This document shows positions 59,758 to 64,000 of a stretch of 64,000 bases of DNA, one piece after another. The notes under the pieces were generated by a model. That model was not told the DNA's origin and did not search any database. It saw only the letters and a program-made list of their open reading frames with translations. This DNA comes from Zantedeschia hybrid cultivar. Lineage: Eukaryota > Streptophyta > Magnoliopsida > Alismatales > Araceae. Position 1 is the first letter of the stretch. Each line of letters starts with the position of its first letter. The stretch lies in assembly GCA_030544215.1 (NCBI GenBank), contig JARZZO010000009.1, positions 53,129,129 through 53,193,128 on the forward strand, read 5' to 3'. A program made the position numbers and the translations under genes.

Positions 59758-60431
59758 ATGTCGTTTGAGGGAGACGTCTTTTAGCTAAATTAAAGCTAAT
59801 GATAATCCGCAAGAGGAAGCCGAAAGAAGTAGAAAACCTAAATAGCGTCGGGCTAGAGCGACGTGTTTAGGTTAATTAAAAAATTAATTAGAAATCAAAT
59901 TAGAAATCGAAATAGATTCGGAGACCTAAACGGTGTCCAACATTGGCAATGTCTTTTAGCAAAATTTCATATTTTGATTAAAAATATGAGTTAAAATCAA
60001 TTTGTCTAATACACTTAAAAGGCGTCATTACTGAACGATGTCATTCAGATAATTAATCCTGAAAATTAATAAAAATCAATTATTCATTAACCATCATACC
60101 ATTTTGGGACATTATTATATGATATAAAATTTACTCACTATTATGTCAAAATTAGCGTGTCTATAGCTGTCCTACCTTGACATTGACTTTGCAAGGGAAT
60201 GAAATGAAATAGAATGGACTGAAATGGTGATGCCAAAGTGTGATGAGACAAGCTCAAAAAGGTCCCACTCCTTTGAATTTCTTGCACTCAGAAATCATCA
60301 GTAATTTCAAGCAAATTATGCAATTAAGCATCAAACATAAATAAACATGAAATTTCAGACAAATAACAAGAAAACCATAAAACGCGCCGTGTCAAGCCGA
60401 CGTCATTTGAATGACGTCGCTGATCAAAGAC
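59758..60431. repeat. GCGTC-N10-GACGY dyads, cluster 5 (6 units)
   Basis: Units lie near 59758, 59845, 59935, 60022, 60386 and 60415. Four are in the family X LTR upstream of its TATA box, as in cluster 2. Two lie outside the LTR in 60166-60497. Arms vary (ATGTC, GTGTC, GCGCC; AATGT, GATGT), yet the spacer is 10 bp each time. Confidence 0.8.
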
Positions 60432-60497
60432 GCCTTTTAAGCCAAAGAGACAAGTTTCCTGTGTTCAATCCGGAGTCTAATTCTCTTGAATGCATAT
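60166..60497. other. Unassigned DNA between family X LTR and Athila-like LTR
   Basis: This 332-bp piece has no coding sequence. Two dyads near 60386-60431 suggest it belongs to a family X internal region. It does not match the copia pol interrupted to its left. Confidence 0.4.
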
Positions 60498-61860
60498 TGA
60501 TAAGTTAGTATTTTTTATTATTAAAATAACAAATGCATGCACTATATTTATATTTATGATGTTTAAAATAGCATGAAATGATAGACAACTTCGTACCGAT
60601 TCCAACGGTACCAATTTCGTCAAATTCTGAGTTAAAAACATCATTATTTCATGCATTTGAGGTTTTCTCAGCAAAACCGTGAGAAATCAATTTATTTAAG
60701 AATAAATGTAATTTTATTCATGATAATGTCCTAATTTACATTTATTTTATGTGAATAGGACATGAAGAAGATGTAGTGCAATTGGCTAAGTTTCTAGTCG
60801 TTTGTGGGAAGGACGGGAGTTCGAATTCCAGCAAAATCGACTTTACTTTGACAAAAATACTAAAGCGGGGGTAAAAGGGTCTTTTGCTATCCTAAATGGT
60901 TGTCCTAATTCTTACCCAAGAAGAGAACAAGAGGAGCCAGCCCCTATCCACTTTCTTCTTTGCTTTATTTTAAAAATTATCTCTCCCTTTTTAAGAAGTC
61001 TCTCCTTCCTTCCTCCCCCCCCCCCCCACTACTTTTCTTCTCCCTCCTGCCTTCTCTCCCCTTTCTCCCTCACTTTTTCTCCCTCTTTGCTACAGTACCC
61101 GTGGGTACTGTAGCTACAGTACTGCGGTACTGTAGCACTCTTTCTCTCTCGCTCGCTCGCTCTCTCTCTCTCTCTACATCTCTCTCAAACCGGTGGCTGT
61201 CAAGAGCAAGAGGTGGACTCAAGGCACTGCAACTGACTATTGGAAGGAGTCTAGGGCAGCCAAGGATCCACGCGAAGGGCGACGACGGCTGCAAACACCA
61301 GTTTTCTCTCTCTATCGCCTCTCTCTCTAGTTTTTGAGTTCTCCATGTCACACTGTATTTCGAATATGTTCTATAAAAGTTTTCTTATAAAAGTCATGTT
61401 ATTATTTTATTTTCAATGTCTCTGTAAAATTTTATATATTTCTGTGAACTAATGACAGTAGATCCTTTGAAAACAGTTATCTTTTCTCCCTCTTTTTGTT
61501 CTACAACTTTTATTTTTTCTTCTGTTGACATTACTCAAACTTTATATTCCACTTTTAATTAGTATTTTAGGAGTAGTCTTAGTTCAGTAGATGGTCTGAT
61601 TATGCTCGTTTAAGGGTGATCCTTTTGTGAGTTTATAGCAAGTCCGATTAGTTTCAATTGTTGTTTATTAAATCATCATGCTCCATCTTCTTTCTTGTCT
61701 AATTTTTCTCTAAAAAAATATAAGGTTTTCAACTTTAAAAATCTATTTTCTTGTGGATTCGACTCGGACTCACCATTGCTATTGTTAAAGTTTAATTTGA
61801 ATGAGCCGATTAATTTAGATTGTTAGCTTTGATTTTTAACGACACAATCTTAAGCTATCA
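60498..61860 (+). repeat. 5' LTR of the Athila-like element
   Basis: 1363 bp from TGATAAGTTA to AAGCTATCA. It is a shorter relative of the solo LTR at 54923-56763. It contains TACAGTA/GTACTGTA palindromic repeats at 61092-61135 and CT microsatellite tracts, which account for the open frames in this region. Confidence 0.85.
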
Positions 61861-61865
61861 ATTTT

Positions 61866-61883
61866 TGGCGCCGTTGCCAGGGA
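61866..61883 (+). other. Primer-binding site of the Athila-like element
   Basis: TGGCGCCGTTGCCAGGGA, 5 nt after the LTR. This is the well-known Athila-type site, usually assigned to a tRNA-Asp primer, with one difference (CAGGGA for CGGGGA). Confidence 0.9.
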
Positions 61884-62790
61884 AGTAGATTTTTAATTTT
61901 GATTATTTTGAATTTAGTGTAATTATTCTTTAGCTAACCTTATTTTTCTTATTTTTGTAAGTATATTAAAAAAAAAAGAGGGAAAGCGAAATCATTGGTA
62001 AGTATGTTCCAACTTTCTATTTTTTTTATTTCCTTATTTTAGTTAGTTTCCTTTTTGTAGTTGCTAATTTCGATAGGTTGTCATTAACATAAAAAAAAAG
62101 GGAAAGAAAAATTCAAATTCAAAATCTTCATCTCAAGATTAAAAACCTTCCACGCTAGGCATTCATCATTTTAGGAAAGCATGCATTAGTTTCTATTTTT
62201 AGTCATTTCTATTCTTTGTTGAAGATTACGGGGGAAAGGTACGTATTCCAATTTTTCCAGTCATTCATGATTGCATCAAAACCCCTTGCTTGATTTGATT
62301 GTTGCATTGCATTCAAAAAGACTTTAAGGGCAACAACTTTAACCACATAAGGTAGGGATTTGATCACCCTTCCTTAACCCACAAATTACCTTCCTTGCAT
62401 TGGTATTACCTAATCCAATTAAAAGCAAGTCGAAAGAGAATTTAGGGTTTACACTGTGAGCGGTTCAAATTTTGGGTTGCCTCCACTTTTGGCAAAAGTG
62501 TCTAGGCTAGAGGTTAAACGGCAAATGCCTAAACGAGAAAGTGGTTTCTTAATTAGGTCCCTACGAAAGTAGGGGGAGCCTCCCATTACCCCACCTCTTA
62601 CTTGGCCGTTGATTGATTGTGGTTGTGACTCGAGGTGGACCCCATTCACCTTGTGAGAAAATTCACATAGAAGTCTAGGTCAACCCTAAGTCATTAGGTT
62701 GAGATTGTTTGACAATTTGTTTGCATATTAAAAAAAAAAGTGAAAGAAAAATAAAATTCAAATCCTTCTTCTCTCTCTTCGTCCTAGTGT
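61884..62790 (+). other. Leader of the Athila-like element
   Basis: No coding region. Three A-tract blocks, TTAAAAAAAAAA or ATAAAAAAAAA followed by RRGRRAAG, recur at about 61966, 62090 and 62728. Confidence 0.6.
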
Positions 62791-64000
62791 ATGCAAGGTA
62801 GGAGATCTCAAATCCCTAATCTTTTAGGACCGATTGTTGAAATTGAGAGAATTATCCATCACAGAAATCCACCGCAAGATCAAATGGCCGATAATCATGA
62901 TCCACTAAAGCAAATGAAGGATTATTTCATCCTAAATCAATATAAACCTTCATCTTGTATTCACCTTCCTCAGAATCCAGCCAATCAATATGAAATTAAA
63001 TCAAGCACCATTCAGATGCTCCCATCTTTTTATAGGAATACGAATGAAGATCCTTATAAGCATTTAGATGAATTTCTAGAAATCTGTTCCACGATGAAGA
63101 TCCAGAATTTCACAGATTATGCCCTTAAATTAACCTTATTCCCATTTTCATTGAAGGATAAGGCCAAATATTGGATGGGGACTATAGGTAGGCCCATTAG
63201 GACATGGGAAGAAATGCAAAAAGAATTTCTAAAGAAGTTCTATCCCATAGGGCGGACCAATACTATGAGAAGGGCTATCACGGGTTTTGCCCAAACTCCC
63301 GGGAAATTGATCTATGAATCTTGGGAAAGATTAAAAGAATTGCTTAGGAAATGCCCTCATCATGGGTTATCAAAGTGGCAAATTGTCCAAGTATTCTATG
63401 AAGGATTGTCTAAACAGTTCAGACAAATGGTGGATGCCTCATATGGAGGTGCATTTATGATGAAAAATGAAGATGAGGCTTATGACCTTTTTGAAATGTT
63501 AAGTGAAAATTCTATCAATCATACCTCATTATCATCTTATGAGAGGTCTGTTGGGCCATCTAAGCAGGTCGGAATGTATGAACTTAAGTCTCGTAGAGAG
63601 CCCGAATCCAAAATGGACATCAATCTGATCAATCAGAAATTGGATAAAGTAGATATCTTGGCCCAAAAGTTAGATCAACTCTTAGCCTTAAACAAGCAAG
63701 AACCTACCTATCCAACACCATCTAGTCCATATGAAGGCCCATCTTCCATCTCTCATGATATTTGTACTTTGTGCGCAAGTACGGCCCATCAAGTGAATGA
63801 ATGCCCAACTGCGGCCCAATTACCACCGTTCATTCAAGAACAAGTTCAAGCTGCCCAGGGATTCTCCAGGCCTAATAATGATCCATTCTCTAATACTTAC
63901 TATCTGGGCTGGAGAAATCACCCTAATTTTTCGTAGAAGAACCAGCAGGCTCCTTTACAAATGTCTAATCCTTCCATGCATCAAGCCCAAAAGTCACAAA
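62791..64000 (+). pseudogene. Athila-like Gag, partial, with in-frame stop
   Basis: 381 codons from ATG 62791 to a TAG at 63934-63936, after which the same frame stays open to the window end (KNQQAPLQMSNPSM). The retrotransposon Gag domain spans residues 70-240: NEDPYKHLDEFLEICSTMK, FPFSLKDKAKYWM, WEEMQKEFLKKFYP, GLSKWQIVQVFYEGL. A CX2CX4HX4C zinc knuckle, CTLCASTAHQVNEC, is near residue 330. In relatives the sequence around the stop reads HPNFSW, so the TAG probably replaces a tryptophan codon. Gag packages element RNA. Whether the rest of the element is open cannot be seen. Confidence 0.88.

Larger units (their letters stand above)
56823..60165 (-). repeat. Family X LTR, second copy (split)
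   Basis: 56823-57293 and 59333-60165 together match the 1532-2841 LTR from end to end. Shared blocks include CTTACCTGTT..AACG, AGCCGGTTGAAGAAAGAGAG, the TATA region and the terminal TCAAAATTAGCGTGTCTA. It is split by a family B solo LTR with its 5-bp duplication. The terminus is TATA instead of TACA. Flanking 5-mers (TAATA, GCTGT) do not match, so it may be the 3' LTR of a larger broken element and not a clean solo LTR. Confidence 0.75.
60498..64000 (+). mobile_element. Athila-like Ty3/gypsy retrotransposon, 5' part
   Basis: LTR (60498-61860), a 5-nt gap, a primer-binding site starting TGGCGCCGTTGCC, a leader of about 0.9 kb and a gag frame from 62791 that runs to the window end. The primer site and Gag type are those of the Athila/Tat part of Ty3/gypsy. 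The 3' half is outside the window. Confidence 0.9.

Overview
This is a transposon-rich stretch of a flowering-plant nuclear genome, most likely a monocot. Evidence: introns with plant-type GT-AG borders, plant CACTA, LINE, copia and Athila-like elements, and a single host gene whose long exon has very GC-rich third codon positions. The only complete host protein gene I can support is a glyoxysomal isocitrate lyase (exons at 40853-44059). Almost everything else is nested mobile DNA, and many element borders can be placed to the base because target-site duplications (TSDs) survive.

Layout. 1-2841: 5' end of an LTR retrotransposon on the minus strand ('family X': LTR, primer-binding site, leader, start of gag), inserted in a copia LTR whose remnant runs to 3200. 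3201-5673: host intergenic DNA with two copies of one MITE family. 5677-35642: a CACTA (En/Spm) transposon (TSD AAA) on the minus strand with decayed transposase genes. It carries fragments of host genes (an FCS-like zinc-finger exon and a ribosomal protein L3 exon) and was later invaded by a 6.3-kb LINE (15233-21558, 14-bp TSD) and by a second CACTA (22739-34113, TSD CCA). The two genes of the second CACTA are both open: a TNP2 transposase of 1081 aa and a seven-exon Transposase_24-type gene of 427 aa.

35643-48021: host DNA with a SINE-like insertion, foldback elements, the isocitrate lyase gene (a MITE lies in its first intron), and unassigned sequence. 48022 to about 56822: a decayed copia element on the minus strand, broken by three solo LTRs: an unrelated LTR inside its own 3' LTR, a solo LTR of its own family in the reverse transcriptase, and an Athila-like solo LTR. 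About 56823-60165: a second family-X LTR, itself split by another solo LTR. 60498-64000: the 5' part of an Athila-like Ty3/gypsy element on the plus strand (LTR, primer-binding site, gag), running off the window.

The most unusual signal is a 20-bp dyad, GCGTC-N10-GACGC, with outer arms that extend it to about 30 bp. I counted 32 copies in five clusters. The spacer is 10 bp in every copy although its sequence varies. The copies occur in two LTR families with otherwise different sequence and are concentrated upstream of the LTR TATA box in family X. This looks like a shared promoter or RNA-hairpin module of these retrotransposons. I do not know of a description of it, and its function is unproven.
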